Shown: positions 1-7,620, counted from the first letter of the stretch. The stretch is 64,000 nt of DNA from Reyranella sp. (GCF_030651995.1 NZ_JAUSBN010000073.1:62001-126000); one strand, 5' to 3'. Numbers and translations: made by a program. Notes: a model not told the origin generated them from the sequence alone.

Positions 1-498
1 ATAGACATTGGCTTCGTCGGAGCGAATGTCGCGAATGATCTCGCGGAGTTCGGCGACCCGGTCGACGCTTTCCGGCTGCTTGAGCCGTGCGGCATCAACC
101 ACGAAGCCCGTCCTGGCGAACTGTACCAGGATGCCGGTCGCCCAGCGGCGAAAGACTGTTGCCTGCGCGGAGGACACCCGGTAGCCGACCGAGATCACCG
201 CATCGAGATTGTAGTGATCAATCTGTCTTTCGACCTTGCGGGAACCCTCCTGGCGAACTTGTGCAATTTTTGCACTAGTTGCCTCGGGCTCCAGTTCCCC
301 CTCGGCATACACATTGGCCAAGTGCTTCGTGACGACCGAGCGATCCACCCCAAACAACTGGGCGATCTGCGCCTGTGTCATCCACAGGGTCTCACCCTCG
401 TAGCGGATGTCCAGCCGCAGGCCCTTGTCCGTCCCGTACACGAGAAACCGGTCGCCGGTCTCGTCCTCAACCAGATGCACCGGCTCATCGTCAGTCAT
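1..498 (-). CDS. RhuM family protein, N-terminal part (cut by window edge)
   Basis: The minus-strand frame is open for 166 codons from an ATG at 498 and runs off the left edge. The product reads as a RhuM/virulence-protein family member: a short N-terminal beta segment (DNRFLVY-like, GLRLDIRYEGETLWMTQ) followed by an HTH-like block 'QIAQLFGVDRSVVTKHL' at about residues 44-60 and the family-typical 'DHYNLDAVISVGYRV' at about 94-108. The family often sits in mobile or phage-derived regions; its biochemical role is not settled, though the Bro/KilA-like part suggests DNA binding. The neighbourhood here (phage repressor, terminase small subunit) fits an accessory origin. The C-terminal part is not visible. 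Confidence 0.85.
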   Translation of the reverse strand, partial: MTDDEPVHLVEDETGDRFLVYGTDKGLRLDIRYEGETLWMTQAQIAQLFGVDRSVVTKHLANVYAEGELEPEATSAKIAQVRQEGSRKVERQIDHYNLDAVISVGYRVSSAQATVFRRWATGILVQFARTGFVVDAARLKQPESVDRVAELREIIRDIRSDEANVY

Positions 499-567
499 GG
501 GCTGCCCGTTTCGAATGCAGGAACATTATAGCAACATCGGCGTGCGATACGCCACCTGAGTCTTCTG

Positions 568-1002
568 TCAGGGCAGGGCCTCTTGGTAGCGGCGCATCTG
601 TCGGAGGAAGCCGCTCCACAACGCGCGGCGCCTGGTGAGCCAGGCGGCGCGCTCATCCTCGCGCCAGGATCGGAACGGGACGCCGCTCCACGGTGTGCGC
701 TTTTCGCTTTCGTGGGTTTGCAGGTGGGAGAGCCAGACGAGGGCGGCGGCGGCGTGGGCTTCGTGGGGGAACTGGCCGAGCTGTTCGCAGTCGGGCTCGA
801 GCCAGCGGTCGAAGCTGAGGCCGAGGGCGCGTTCGACCCGCTGGAAGTCGCGGCTGCGGTGGGCGACCTCCGCGCTGCAGATCGCGACGGCGCGGGCGCG
901 GAAGTTCTCGATGTCGATGATGGGTGTGGGGAGGGGGCGGCGGTGGCGGCGGATCAGGTCGGCGACGGTCTCTTTCGGCTGAAACGAGAGACTGTCGGGC
1001 AT
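568..1002 (-). CDS. Hypothetical protein with repeated operator-like palindromes upstream
   Basis: A 144-residue protein of unknown function, rich in Arg, Trp and Ala, with no signal peptide, membrane segment or motif I recognise. A long ORF lies antisense to it (583-1020 plus), but the minus-strand reading is preferred because its ATG at 1002 has two copies of a GGATA(A/G)TAATCC palindrome 13-55 bases upstream, the same element found before the small gene next to the S24 repressor. That shared site suggests this gene is controlled by the repressor at 1228-2001. It may be a cargo or early gene of a lost prophage. Function unknown; the existence of the gene is moderately supported. Confidence 0.55.
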   Translation of the reverse strand: MPDSLSFQPKETVADLIRRHRRPLPTPIIDIENFRARAVAICSAEVAHRSRDFQRVERALGLSFDRWLEPDCEQLGQFPHEAHAAAALVWLSHLQTHESEKRTPWSGVPFRSWREDERAAWLTRRRALWSGFLRQMRRYQEALP

Positions 1003-1014
1003 GAAGCGAGTGTC

Positions 1015-1057
1015 GGATAATAATCCGGAAATGTCAAGTATCGGAGGATAGTAATCC
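1015..1057. promoter_or_regulatory. Paired operator-like palindromes
   Basis: GGATAATAATCC at 1015-1026 and GGATAGTAATCC at 1046-1057 lie 31 bases apart, about three helical turns. A third copy of GGATAATAATCC is at 2069-2080, next to the phage-type repressor. Inference: binding sites of that repressor controlling the 568-1002 gene. Confidence 0.5.
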
Positions 1058-1066
1058 CTCGCGACT

Positions 1067-1187
1067 TGTCATCCTGAGCGGAGCCGTCCGAAGGACGGCG
1101 TAGTCGAAGGACCTTTACGCGGCGTGTGATCGATCGAAGCGAAAGGTCCTTCGACTGCGCGCCTGCGGCGCTTCGCTCAGGATGACA
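1067..1187. repeat. Dispersed inverted repeat (TGTCATCCTGAGCG type)
   Basis: The element begins TGTCATCCTGAGCG (1067-1080) and ends with its exact reverse complement (1174-1187). Inside, TCGAAGGACCTTT and AAAGGTCCTTCGA form a second pair of arms, so the whole 121 bases can fold into one long hairpin. A related, cleaner copy is at 58768-58838. It lies between two genes and probably codes for nothing; a short minus ORF through it (954-1238) is an artefact of the repeat. Confidence 0.8.
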
Positions 1188-1227
1188 CCGATTTCGTGAT
1201 CGGCGCACGGCGCTTTGGGAGACGCCT

Positions 1228-2001
1228 CTACCTCCCACCCTTCATCAACTCATCCCACTCCAGCACGCGATAGACGCGGAACACCGTCTTGCGGTCGACG
1301 TCGAATTCCTTGGCCGGGCGGTACTGCGCGAGCTTCAGGGTCTTGGCCGAGATGCCGACTAGGAGCTTGACCACGGTCTGGCGCACGCTGGAGCCGGCGA
1401 TCGGCCTGAACTCGACCACGACATGGTCGTTGACGCTGGGGGCGCGGTCGCGCTCGACGTAGATCAGGCTGTTGGGCTTGCGCCACGGCCACATCGAATC
1501 GCCCACCACGTTCAGCGCGAACACGTCGCCGCGGCCATGGATGCCCGGCGGGCGGGCGACATGGTCGATCACCGTGCCGTTCATCTCGAACTCGCCGTTG
1601 CCGTCGCCGCCCATCGCCGTGCCATAGAGCGGCACGTCGCTGGCCATGTGGCCGAGCATCGGCCGGCCGGGCGCGTCGAAGGCGGGCGTGACGTTGCCCG
1701 CGAGATCGGTCGCGAAGGACGAGGTCGCGAAAGAGGGGGCCGCGCCGTCGGCCGTCGTCGCGGGCAACTCGCCCTGCAGCTCGGCGACGCCCACGGCGCG
1801 GCCGGTCTTCTTCGCCGCGCCAGCCGCGAGCCGCGAATAGGTCTTGTCGGTCAGCGTCTTGGCGCCGGTCGGGTCGTCCAGGAACTTGCGCAGCGTTCCG
1901 TCTCCCAGGCCTGAGAGCGATTCCCACTGGGCAACGTTGAGGCCGGCCCCGGCCATGAAGGCGCGCAGGGCCTGGCGGCGCTGGTTGGCATCGAAGGCCA
2001 T
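1228..2001 (-). CDS. S24/LexA-type phage repressor (HTH plus peptidase)
   Basis: A 257-residue CI/LexA-like repressor. Residues 1-60 form an HTH-like region ('RAFMAGAGLNVAQWESLSG', 'DGTLRKFL'), followed by an Ala/Thr-rich linker and a C-terminal S24 peptidase fold from about residue 122. The Ser-Lys dyad is visible: Ser169 in 'NVVGDSMWPW' and Lys212 in 'VRQTVVKLL'. No clear Ala-Gly cleavage site is evident, so I cannot say whether it self-cleaves. Such proteins keep temperate phages silent and are inactivated in the SOS response. It is divergent from the gene at 2097 and the gap holds several dyads. It is likely a survivor of a prophage, with the 568 gene as another target. Confidence 0.85.
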   Translation of the reverse strand: MAFDANQRRQALRAFMAGAGLNVAQWESLSGLGDGTLRKFLDDPTGAKTLTDKTYSRLAAGAAKKTGRAVGVAELQGELPATTADGAAPSFATSSFATDLAGNVTPAFDAPGRPMLGHMASDVPLYGTAMGGDGNGEFEMNGTVIDHVARPPGIHGRGDVFALNVVGDSMWPWRKPNSLIYVERDRAPSVNDHVVVEFRPIAGSSVRQTVVKLLVGISAKTLKLAQYRPAKEFDVDRKTVFRVYRVLEWDELMKGGR

Positions 2002-2012
2002 GCCGTCAGTCT

Positions 2013-2080
2013 GGCATTTTCCGGAATGGTTTCCGAGAGGGGAATTTTCCGGAATCCGTCTTGAAGCCGGATAATAATCC
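2013..2080. promoter_or_regulatory. Divergent operator region of the S24 repressor
   Basis: Between the repressor start (2001) and the ATG at 2097 are GGCATTTTCC (2013), GGAATGGTTTCC (2023-2034), GGAATTTTCC (2041-2050) and GGATAATAATCC (2069-2080, inside CCGGATAATAATCCGG). The last is identical to the copy at 1015-1026. Several spaced dyads between divergent genes are typical of phage repressor control; which ones are bound is inference. Confidence 0.5.
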
Positions 2081-2096
2081 GGATACTCTTCCGGTC

Positions 2097-2315
2097 ATGG
2101 CCTCTCCCAAGCTTGTCCCTCCCGTTCCCCATCCCTGGCTGGTCGAGGACGCCGCCGACTGCCTGGGTTTCGAACGGGCCGGCGGCTACTCGGCCCGCGC
2201 CGCCCGGATGGCGACCCGCGACATGCTGGCCGACCGAGCCCGCGCGCTGGGCTATCCCGAACGCGAGATCGAGCGGGTGGTCGATGCGGCGCTGGCGGCC
2301 GCGTCGCTGCAATGA
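2097..2315 (+). CDS. Small hypothetical protein, divergent from the repressor
   Basis: A 72-residue protein of unknown function. The frame is open upstream to 2061, but the ATG at 2097 is preferred because it puts the GGATAATAATCC operator 17-28 bases upstream, as for the 568-1002 gene, and because the longer version would translate the operator itself. The C-terminal half (ARAARMATRDMLADRARALG...) looks helical and Arg/Ala-rich. Its place opposite the S24 repressor is where phages keep Cro-like or early genes, but no HTH is evident. Confidence 0.5.
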   Translation: MASPKLVPPVPHPWLVEDAADCLGFERAGGYSARAARMATRDMLADRARALGYPEREIERVVDAALAAASLQ

Positions 2316-2323
2316 GCAAGATT

Positions 2324-2526
2324 CGTCGTCTCGACCGGAGCCTCGCGCAGCGAGGTGGAGCGGAGAGACCTTCCCTCGACGATTTGGCGGCTTTTGGAGG
2401 AGAGAAGGTCTCTCCGCTCCGCGCTGCGCGCTCCGGTCGAGACGACGGAGGTTTGGGGTTGGCGCGCCTGTGTCGTGGCGGAGCCTGCACCGAGGGTTCG
2501 GAGGGGTGCTCCGGTCGAGACGACGG
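2324..2526. repeat. Compound inverted repeat with an extra arm
   Basis: CGTCGTCTCGACCGGAGC (2324-2341) is matched by its reverse complement at 2430-2447, and the same right arm recurs once more at about 2509-2526. Inside, GGAGAGACCTTC (2362-2373) pairs with GAAGGTCTCTCC (2404-2415). The architecture, two nested pairs of arms, resembles the elements at 1067 and 58768 although the sequence is different. The region between 2316 and 2530 holds no gene I can support. Confidence 0.75.
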
Positions 2527-2530
2527 AAAA

Positions 2531-3115
2531 CTACTTCTCGCCCAGCCAGTGCGGCCAGCTGCCCTTGCGCGCCTTGCGGGCCTCGAACTCGGCGTCGGCG
2601 TAGCGCTGGGCGGCGCGCGGCTCCCACGACAGCGGCTCGTCGAGCTCGTGGCCGTAGACGACGCCGGAGGCCAGCATCGCGCCGCCGAGATCGATCGGCT
2701 GGGCCTCGTCGAGCGCGCATTGCGCGACCAGGCGGCATTCCGAATCGTAGCGCGCGATGCGGCACTTCACCTTGTGGTCGGCGCGCGCCAGCAAATCCTC
2801 GAGCGTGGCCCGCGCGCGCATGCCGGGCACGGTCTCGACCCGCTGGGCATCGCGCAGCGCCGGCGCCTGCACGCCCCAGATGCGCAGCGGCGTCTTGAGG
2901 CCGCTGCCGCCCAGCGTCTCGCCGTCGAGCGCGAAGGCCTGGCCGGACCAGTTCTGCGGCAGCGCGCCGTGCGTGGCGGTGCAGCCCGGCGGCTTGGCGG
3001 GCGCCGCGGCTGGAGCCGGAGCCGCGGGCGCAGCGGCCGGTGGCTTGGCGTTCTGCGCGAGAGCGGCGGGCGCCAGCAGCGCGAGTGAAAGGGCGGCGAG
3101 AGCGAGTCTCTTCAT
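2531..3115 (-). CDS. Secreted thermonuclease-like (SNase fold) protein
   Basis: A 194-residue exported protein. The ATG at 3115 begins a clear signal peptide (MKRLALAALSLALLAPAALAQ), followed by a Pro/Ala linker (about residues 22-45) and an SNase-like domain. Recognisable pieces are 'LRIWGVQAPALRDA' (family VRLxGIDAPE), 'RARATLEDLLARADHKVKC' and 'GGAMLASGVVYG'. The usual DxYGR segment is replaced by 'RYDSECRLVAQC', so the catalytic residues are not convincingly conserved and nuclease activity is doubtful. A longer reading frame upstream (to 3322) overlaps the 3218 gene and is not used. Four Cys residues could form disulphides. Confidence 0.75.
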   Translation of the reverse strand: MKRLALAALSLALLAPAALAQNAKPPAAAPAAPAPAAAPAKPPGCTATHGALPQNWSGQAFALDGETLGGSGLKTPLRIWGVQAPALRDAQRVETVPGMRARATLEDLLARADHKVKCRIARYDSECRLVAQCALDEAQPIDLGGAMLASGVVYGHELDEPLSWEPRAAQRYADAEFEARKARKGSWPHWLGEK

Positions 3116-3217
3116 GCGCCGACCGTGACTTCCGTTTGAGGCGAGGTAAAGGCCGATGGCACGTAACAGAACGATCAAGCCTGGGCTTCCCCCTTCCCGC
3201 CGCGAAGGAGCGATGCC

Positions 3218-3463
3218 ATGAGTCGCGGCCGTCCCTGGAGCGCCGACGATGCGGCGCAGCTCCGCCGTCTGGTCGCAGCCGGCGAGACCGACGCGCGCAT
3301 CGCCGAAGCGATGGACCGGCATCCTGACATGATCCGCAAGCGCCGGCGCGCGGCCGGCCTCGCGCCCGGCCAGTCGCGCGCCGCCACGATCATGCTGATG
3401 CGCGTGAACCGGCGGCGGCTCGGTAAGAAGGTCGCGGGCAAGTACGACACGGAGAGCCCATGA
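3218..3463 (+). CDS. Small HTH (GcrA/Myb-like) DNA-binding protein
   Basis: An 81-residue basic protein. Residues 1-50 ('RGRPWSADDAAQLRRLVAAG', 'IAEAMDRHPDMIRKRRRAAG') resemble the N-terminal HTH of GcrA- or Myb-like proteins that scan DNA with a Trp near the start. An AAGGAG precedes the start; the ATG five bases earlier gives only two codons. Its stop overlaps the ATG of the terminase small subunit (ATGA), so the two are translated together. It likely belongs to a phage packaging or regulatory cassette of which only these two genes remain. Confidence 0.7.
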   Translation: MSRGRPWSADDAAQLRRLVAAGETDARIAEAMDRHPDMIRKRRRAAGLAPGQSRAATIMLMRVNRRRLGKKVAGKYDTESP

Positions 3464-3870
3464 TGGCCGAGCGCCCCACCCACTTCGGCGAGGCGCTGGC
3501 CGCCGAGATCTGCCGCCGCCTGGCCGACGGCGAGCTGCTGTGCGACATCTGCCGCCCGACCCGCATGCCCAGCCGCGACACGGTGCGCCGCTGGCAGGGC
3601 GAGAACGCGGAGTTCCGCAGCCAGTACGCCGCCGCCCGCGACCGCCAGGCCGATGCGCTGGCCGAGGAAGCGGTCCACATCGCCCGCAACGCCGATGTCG
3701 ACACCGTGACCGTCTGCCGGCTCCAGATCGACACGATCAAATGGCTCACCGCGAAGATCGCGCCCAGGCGCTACGGCGAGAAGGCAGTGCCCGACGCGGC
3801 CGCGAAGCCGTCGATCGGCGACGCGATCGAGAAGGGGCGGGAGCGGGTGCGGCGGCTGCGGCAGGGGTAG
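3460..3870 (+). CDS. Phage terminase small subunit (Sf6-like), orphan
   Basis: A 136-residue protein matching terminase small subunits of the Sf6/Gp1 type: N-terminal HTH ('LCDICRPTRMPSRDTVRRWQGEN', about residues 28-50), the typical 'FRSQYAAARDRQADALAEEAVHIA' helix, and the C-terminal 'IDTIKWLTAKIAPRRYGEK'. These proteins recognise phage DNA and feed it to the large subunit. Here no large subunit follows; the next gene is a chromosomal LysR regulator on the other strand, so the packaging pair has been broken. A phage head remnant lies about 53 kb away (56.5-58.3 kb); whether both come from one phage is unknown. Confidence 0.85.
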   Translation: MMAERPTHFGEALAAEICRRLADGELLCDICRPTRMPSRDTVRRWQGENAEFRSQYAAARDRQADALAEEAVHIARNADVDTVTVCRLQIDTIKWLTAKIAPRRYGEKAVPDAAAKPSIGDAIEKGRERVRRLRQG

Positions 3871-3951
3871 CAGGTCGCGAAGCCCTGCTCCGCTACGCGC
3901 GAACCCCGTCTGACCAGTCCGGGAGCCCACGACCCTGGAAAATGCAAGACA

Positions 3952-4863
3952 TCAGAGCTTCTCGGCAGCCCTCGAAGCCGACTTCCGATGCTCTCTTATG
4001 AGCGCGATGGCATTCTGCAAGAGTGGATCCGCGTGGCGGTCGCGCTTCCAGACGCAGTACGTCTCCGAGACAATGCCCGCATTCTCAAGCCCGACGAAGC
4101 AAAGCCCCGCCAGACGCGAATCGCGCAACGAACGGGGAACGAGCGCAACACCAGTGCCGTTGGCCACGAGAGCCAACACCGTCAACCAGTAGGCGACCTC
4201 GTGTCGGACCTTGGGAGCAAAACCCGCAGCAACGCATGCATTAACGATCAGCTCATAATATGCGGGCGATCCATGACGTGCGAACAGCACGAAGTCTTCC
4301 TGGCTCAACTGTGTGAGGCCGATCTTCCTTCTTTTCGCCAGCGGATGTGACTCGTGCAAGCAGGCGACAAAAGGCTCGCTGTGATACAGGAAGCCTTCCA
4401 TGCCATCTCGCCTTGCGTGACCGTGCCCGAAGCCCAGATCGATCTCGTCGCGAGAGATGGCTTCCGTCTGGTCGATCGATCCCATCTCCTTCAGCCGAAT
4501 TTCCATGAGGGGAAAGCTTTTCCGGAAGTCGCGGAGAATTGCGGGCAAACCGCGATAAAGCATCGATGCCCCGAACCCGATGCGCAGGACGCCTGAGCTG
4601 CCGTCGGCGACAGAGCGGATCTGCTGTTTGATCTCCTCCATTCGCCCGAGCAGCGCCCGGGCTTCCGTCCGCAACGCCAGGCCAGCCGGGGTCAGTTCGA
4701 CGGCGCGCGTATTGCGCGTGAACAGTTGAGCGCCGAGTTCGCTCTCGAGCTGCTTGATGGCGTAGCTCAGGGGCGGCTGCGACAGTGCCAGCTTCTTTGC
4801 GGCACGTCCGAAGTGCTTCTCCTCAGCCAGCACACTGAAATAACGAAGCCTGCGTACGTCCAT
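3952..4863 (-). CDS. LysR family transcriptional regulator
   Basis: A 303-residue LysR regulator. The N-terminal wHTH is clear ('MDVRRLRYFSVLAEEKHFGRAA', 'LSQPPLSYAIKQLESELG', 'LFTRNTRAVELTPAG') and the rest fits the two-lobed effector domain. ATG 4863 is chosen over upstream in-frame codons because family members begin with MD(V/I)RRLRYF. It is transcribed away from a TctC-type binding protein, and the 125-base gap contains dyads fit for LysR binding, so it probably controls uptake of a carboxylate or aromatic acid. The effector is unknown. Confidence 0.92.
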   Translation of the reverse strand: MDVRRLRYFSVLAEEKHFGRAAKKLALSQPPLSYAIKQLESELGAQLFTRNTRAVELTPAGLALRTEARALLGRMEEIKQQIRSVADGSSGVLRIGFGASMLYRGLPAILRDFRKSFPLMEIRLKEMGSIDQTEAISRDEIDLGFGHGHARRDGMEGFLYHSEPFVACLHESHPLAKRRKIGLTQLSQEDFVLFARHGSPAYYELIVNACVAAGFAPKVRHEVAYWLTVLALVANGTGVALVPRSLRDSRLAGLCFVGLENAGIVSETYCVWKRDRHADPLLQNAIALIREHRKSASRAAEKL

Positions 4864-4870
4864 CGCCAAA

Positions 4871-4926
4871 TCGATTGATATAGGGAATGTCTTAATCGAG
4901 CCAAAGTCGATATTGGACTGGATCGA
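4871..4926. promoter_or_regulatory. Candidate LysR operator between divergent genes
   Basis: Two dyads lie in the gap: TCGATT (4871-4876) with AATCGA (4894-4899), and TCGAT (4907-4911) with ATCGA (4922-4926). Paired dyads between a LysR gene and its divergent target are the usual arrangement. Binding is inferred. Confidence 0.4.
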
Positions 4927-4988
4927 CGCGGGCTTCAATAACCACCGGACAAGGACTCGCCTCGAAGTTCGAACCCGTGGGAGTGGAA

Positions 4989-5975
4989 ATGACGACCAGA
5001 TCGAGAATGTGGCTTCTGTGCTGCCTGGCGGCCACCAGCATTCTGCTATCGTTCACCGCTCCGGCCAGCGCGCAGTATCCGAACAAGCCGATTAAGCTGG
5101 TCGTGCCTTTCGCGGCAGGGGGCCCGACCGACGCTCTCGGCCGCGCCCTGGCGGCGGCCATGCGTACACATCTCGGCCAGCCGGTGATCGTCGAAAACCA
5201 CGGAGGAGCCGGTGGAAACATCGGAGCCCAGTTGGTGGCGCAAGCGCCGGCCGACGGCTACACGTTGCTGCTCGCCACGTCGGGTCCCCTGGTCGTCAAT
5301 GTGAGCTTGTTCAAGAAGCTCACTTTCGACCCGATGAAGAGCTTCGATCCGATCATCATGATCGGCACGCTGCCCAACGTGATCGTAGCCCATCCGAGCT
5401 TTCCCGCGAAGGACGTTGCGGAACTGGTGGCGTACAGCAAAGCGCACAAGGGCGAGCTCAGCTTCTCTCACGCCGGTATTGGCGGATCTTCGCATCTTGC
5501 CGGGGAGATGTTCAATTCGATGGCTGGGACTGATCTCATCCAGATTCCCTATCGAGGTGCATCCCTGGCGTTGAACGATGTGATCGGAGGTCAGGTTCAA
5601 CTGAGTGTCCTGGATGTTCTTGTCGCGGCGCCCCAGGTGAAAGCCGGAAAGATTCGCGCGCTCGGAGTCACGACGAAGGAGCGCGCGTCGGTCATGCCTG
5701 ACGTGCCGACCCTCGACGAGCAGGGACTCAAGGGATTCGACTCCAGCGTGATGTTCGGCGTCGTCGCGCCGAGAGGCACGCCTTCCGACATTCTTGCAAA
5801 GCTGAACGCTGTGCTTGCTTCGAGTCTGGATGAGCCGGCCCTGCGCGCCTTTCTCGCCGCGCAAGGCATAAGCCGCGCATCGTCGACCGAGGCGGCCTAC
5901 CTCTCCAAATATATGGTCGAGGAGATTCCGAAATGGCGAAAGATCATCGCGTCAATCGGAATCGAATTGCAATAG
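4989..5975 (+). CDS. Bug/TctC-family periplasmic substrate-binding protein
   Basis: A 328-residue extracytoplasmic binding protein of the tripartite tricarboxylate (Bug) family. The ATG at 4989 has GGGAG five to six bases upstream; the GTG at 4977 is less likely. A signal peptide (to about residue 29, ...TAPASAQ) precedes 'YPNKPIKLVVPFAAGGPTDA', the family hallmark, and later 'PYRGASLALNDVIGGQVQ' and 'VPTLDEQGLKGF'. It binds a small carboxylate-like ligand in the periplasm. No TctA/TctB membrane genes are beside it, as is common for Bug proteins in bacteria with many copies. Likely controlled by the divergent LysR. Confidence 0.92.
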   Translation: MTTRSRMWLLCCLAATSILLSFTAPASAQYPNKPIKLVVPFAAGGPTDALGRALAAAMRTHLGQPVIVENHGGAGGNIGAQLVAQAPADGYTLLLATSGPLVVNVSLFKKLTFDPMKSFDPIIMIGTLPNVIVAHPSFPAKDVAELVAYSKAHKGELSFSHAGIGGSSHLAGEMFNSMAGTDLIQIPYRGASLALNDVIGGQVQLSVLDVLVAAPQVKAGKIRALGVTTKERASVMPDVPTLDEQGLKGFDSSVMFGVVAPRGTPSDILAKLNAVLASSLDEPALRAFLAAQGISRASSTEAAYLSKYMVEEIPKWRKIIASIGIELQ

Positions 5976-6009
5976 CGCCAGGATCGCGTCGAGCGGCGCC
6001 GCGCCTCCT

Positions 6010-6462
6010 TCAGCCATCGATCTCCTGCTTCAGCCGGGCGAGGCGGGTCAGCGCGGCGTTGCGCGTTCGATCGCGACGCTGCCGGTAGGCGAGCACGTCT
6101 TCCGCCCGGACGCGCCGATGGGCGCCGACCATGTGGTGAGGGATCTGCTTGTCCTCGATCAGCTTCACGACGAAGGGCCGGGAGACACTGAGCATTTCGG
6201 CCGCCTGCTGGGTGGAAAGATCCGCGCCGAACGGCACGAGTGCGACCGCGTCGCCCTTGCCGATGGACTCCAGGAGATCGAGCATCAGACGTGCGATCGC
6301 CGGCGGAAGGTCCACGTCGGCGCCCTTGGCTCCCTTCCCGACGTGAAGCGACAGGCGACCCCGCTTGTCCATGTGACGCGCCAGCAACGCGCTGGCCTTC
6401 CTGGCCTTCTCGGCTTCGTCCGGCGTCGGGAGGCGCTCGGAAAGCGATCCGTCTCGCAGCAT
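6010..6462 (-). CDS. Excisionase-type HTH protein, antitoxin-like, no toxin beside it
   Basis: A 150-residue protein. The C-terminal half carries a MerR/excisionase HTH: 'LSTQQAAEMLSVSRPFVVKLIEDKQIPHHMVGAHRRVRAEDVLAYRQRR' spans about residues 80-128 (quoted in two linked parts of the domain). The N-terminal half has 'VDLPPAIARLMLDLLESIGKGDAVALVPFGADL', typical of antitoxins that are followed by a PIN-domain toxin. ATG 6462 has AGGAG upstream; a longer open frame to 6726 is not used. Downstream on the same strand there is no PIN gene, only the oppositely oriented TctC gene, so the toxin is either lost or elsewhere. Confidence 0.75.
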   Translation of the reverse strand: MLRDGSLSERLPTPDEAEKARKASALLARHMDKRGRLSLHVGKGAKGADVDLPPAIARLMLDLLESIGKGDAVALVPFGADLSTQQAAEMLSVSRPFVVKLIEDKQIPHHMVGAHRRVRAEDVLAYRQRRDRTRNAALTRLARLKQEIDG

Positions 6463-6625
6463 CAGGGTCTCCTCTTGGTCATTTTCGCATATGAGCAGCG
6501 AGCACCATAAACGCAATATTCGAAATAATCGAATCAAGTGTCGCCGGAAGGGGGGTGGCCCGAAACCGCGAGAAGGGCGGGGCGCGGATGCGGGAGGGGT
6601 GAGGGATAGCGACGAGGTCGCGAAC

Positions 6626-7033
6626 TCACTCTGCGGCGCGATCCATCCGTTCAATCGACGAGAAGGAAAGGCAGCGTTCGTAGAAGCTGCGAATCTCCGC
6701 ACCGGCTTGCTTGTCGTTGTCGGCAATTGCGTCGATGCAACTTTCCCAGGTCAGTACCTTCAGCCAGCCACGCTCGTCCAGGAGACGAGCCAGTGGGGGA
6801 AAGGAGGTGGCTTCCCAGTTCCTGAGGGCCACCGCCTCTTTCCTGGCGAGATCCTCATATGCGCGGATCCGGTGATGAACAGCCTCGCGCGCGGCGGCGG
6901 TCCCGTGCGGGCTGACGCTTTGGCGGCTAGCCCTGACCGTGCCCATATACGATCCAGCTTGCGCGTAGCCGCGGACCTCGGTGACGGTCGCCGGCCGCGG
7001 TCGTCCCTCGCCCGCAATATGGCTCCACACCAT
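6626..7033 (-). CDS. Uncertain hypothetical protein
   Basis: A 135-residue open frame of unknown function. The frame continues upstream without stop to about 7186 and there encodes a membrane-anchor-like stretch 'CVLILLVPVVGAAWLLIDAR', but no ATG, GTG or TTG start lies before it. Either translation starts at 7033 and the anchor is chance, or the 5' end is damaged. The part around 'HHRIRAYEDLARKEAVALRNW' looks like a soluble helical domain. No other frame in 6463-7224 looks better. Low confidence. Confidence 0.35.
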   Translation of the reverse strand: MVWSHIAGEGRPRPATVTEVRGYAQAGSYMGTVRASRQSVSPHGTAAAREAVHHRIRAYEDLARKEAVALRNWEATSFPPLARLLDERGWLKVLTWESCIDAIADNDKQAGAEIRSFYERCLSFSSIERMDRAAE

Positions 7034-7224
7034 CGGCCGTCTCGACGAACGGGCATCGATCAGGAGCCACGCGGCGCCGACGACAGGGACCAGCAGGATG
7101 AGGACGCAACCGCCGGTCCGCGCCCGCGCCGAACCTGTAGGGCCGGGCTCCGCGCCGTTTCCGTTGCGTCCTGGGCACGCTCGTTGCTAAGGCATCGGAG
7201 GTTTCTTCCAGGAACACCGTAGGC

Positions 7225-7620
7225 ATGCCGCTTCACTGGACGATCGACTCGCGGACGAAGCTTCTGGCGGTCGTCGCCGACGGTGCCGTCGACCTCGGCG
7301 ACTTCGATCGCCTGCTGGACGTGGTCGTCGGGTCGAACATCCTGGGCTTTCGCAAGCTGTTCGACGGTCGCCTGGGCGAGTCGCAGATGGACGAGACGAA
7401 GCTGCTCTCGGTGGGCGTCCGCCTCCGGTCGCTGCACGCCGAAGCCGGCTCCGCGCTCGGTCCGCTGGCCGTCGTCGTGCGCGACGAGAATTACTGGCAG
7501 GCGGCGCGGGTGCTGGGGATCCTCGCGGTCCCCAAACGCCCGATGCGCGTGTTCAAGGAGGCGGAGAAGGCCCGCGCCTGGCTCGACACGCCCGCCATCC
7601 TGGCCAGCATGCCGGGCTGA
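7225..7620 (+). CDS. STAS/SpoIIAA-like domain protein (paralog of 47948 gene)
   Basis: A 131-residue single-domain protein beginning 'MPLHWTIDSRTKLLAVVADG'. Pattern and length fit the SpoIIAA-like/STAS group used in alphaproteobacteria as small signalling or stress adaptors, but the assignment is by overall look only. It is clearly homologous to the protein at 47948-48367 (shared 'MPLHWTIDSR', 'RKLFDG', 'GPLA(V/I)VV', 'RPMRVFK'). No operon partner: the methyltransferase downstream is on the other strand. Function unknown. Confidence 0.7.
   Translation: MPLHWTIDSRTKLLAVVADGAVDLGDFDRLLDVVVGSNILGFRKLFDGRLGESQMDETKLLSVGVRLRSLHAEAGSALGPLAVVVRDENYWQAARVLGILAVPKRPMRVFKEAEKARAWLDTPAILASMPG

Noticed and set aside
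954-1238. Minus ORF over the dispersed repeat
   Set aside because: It is translated repeat sequence and overlaps the 568-1002 gene start region and its operators.
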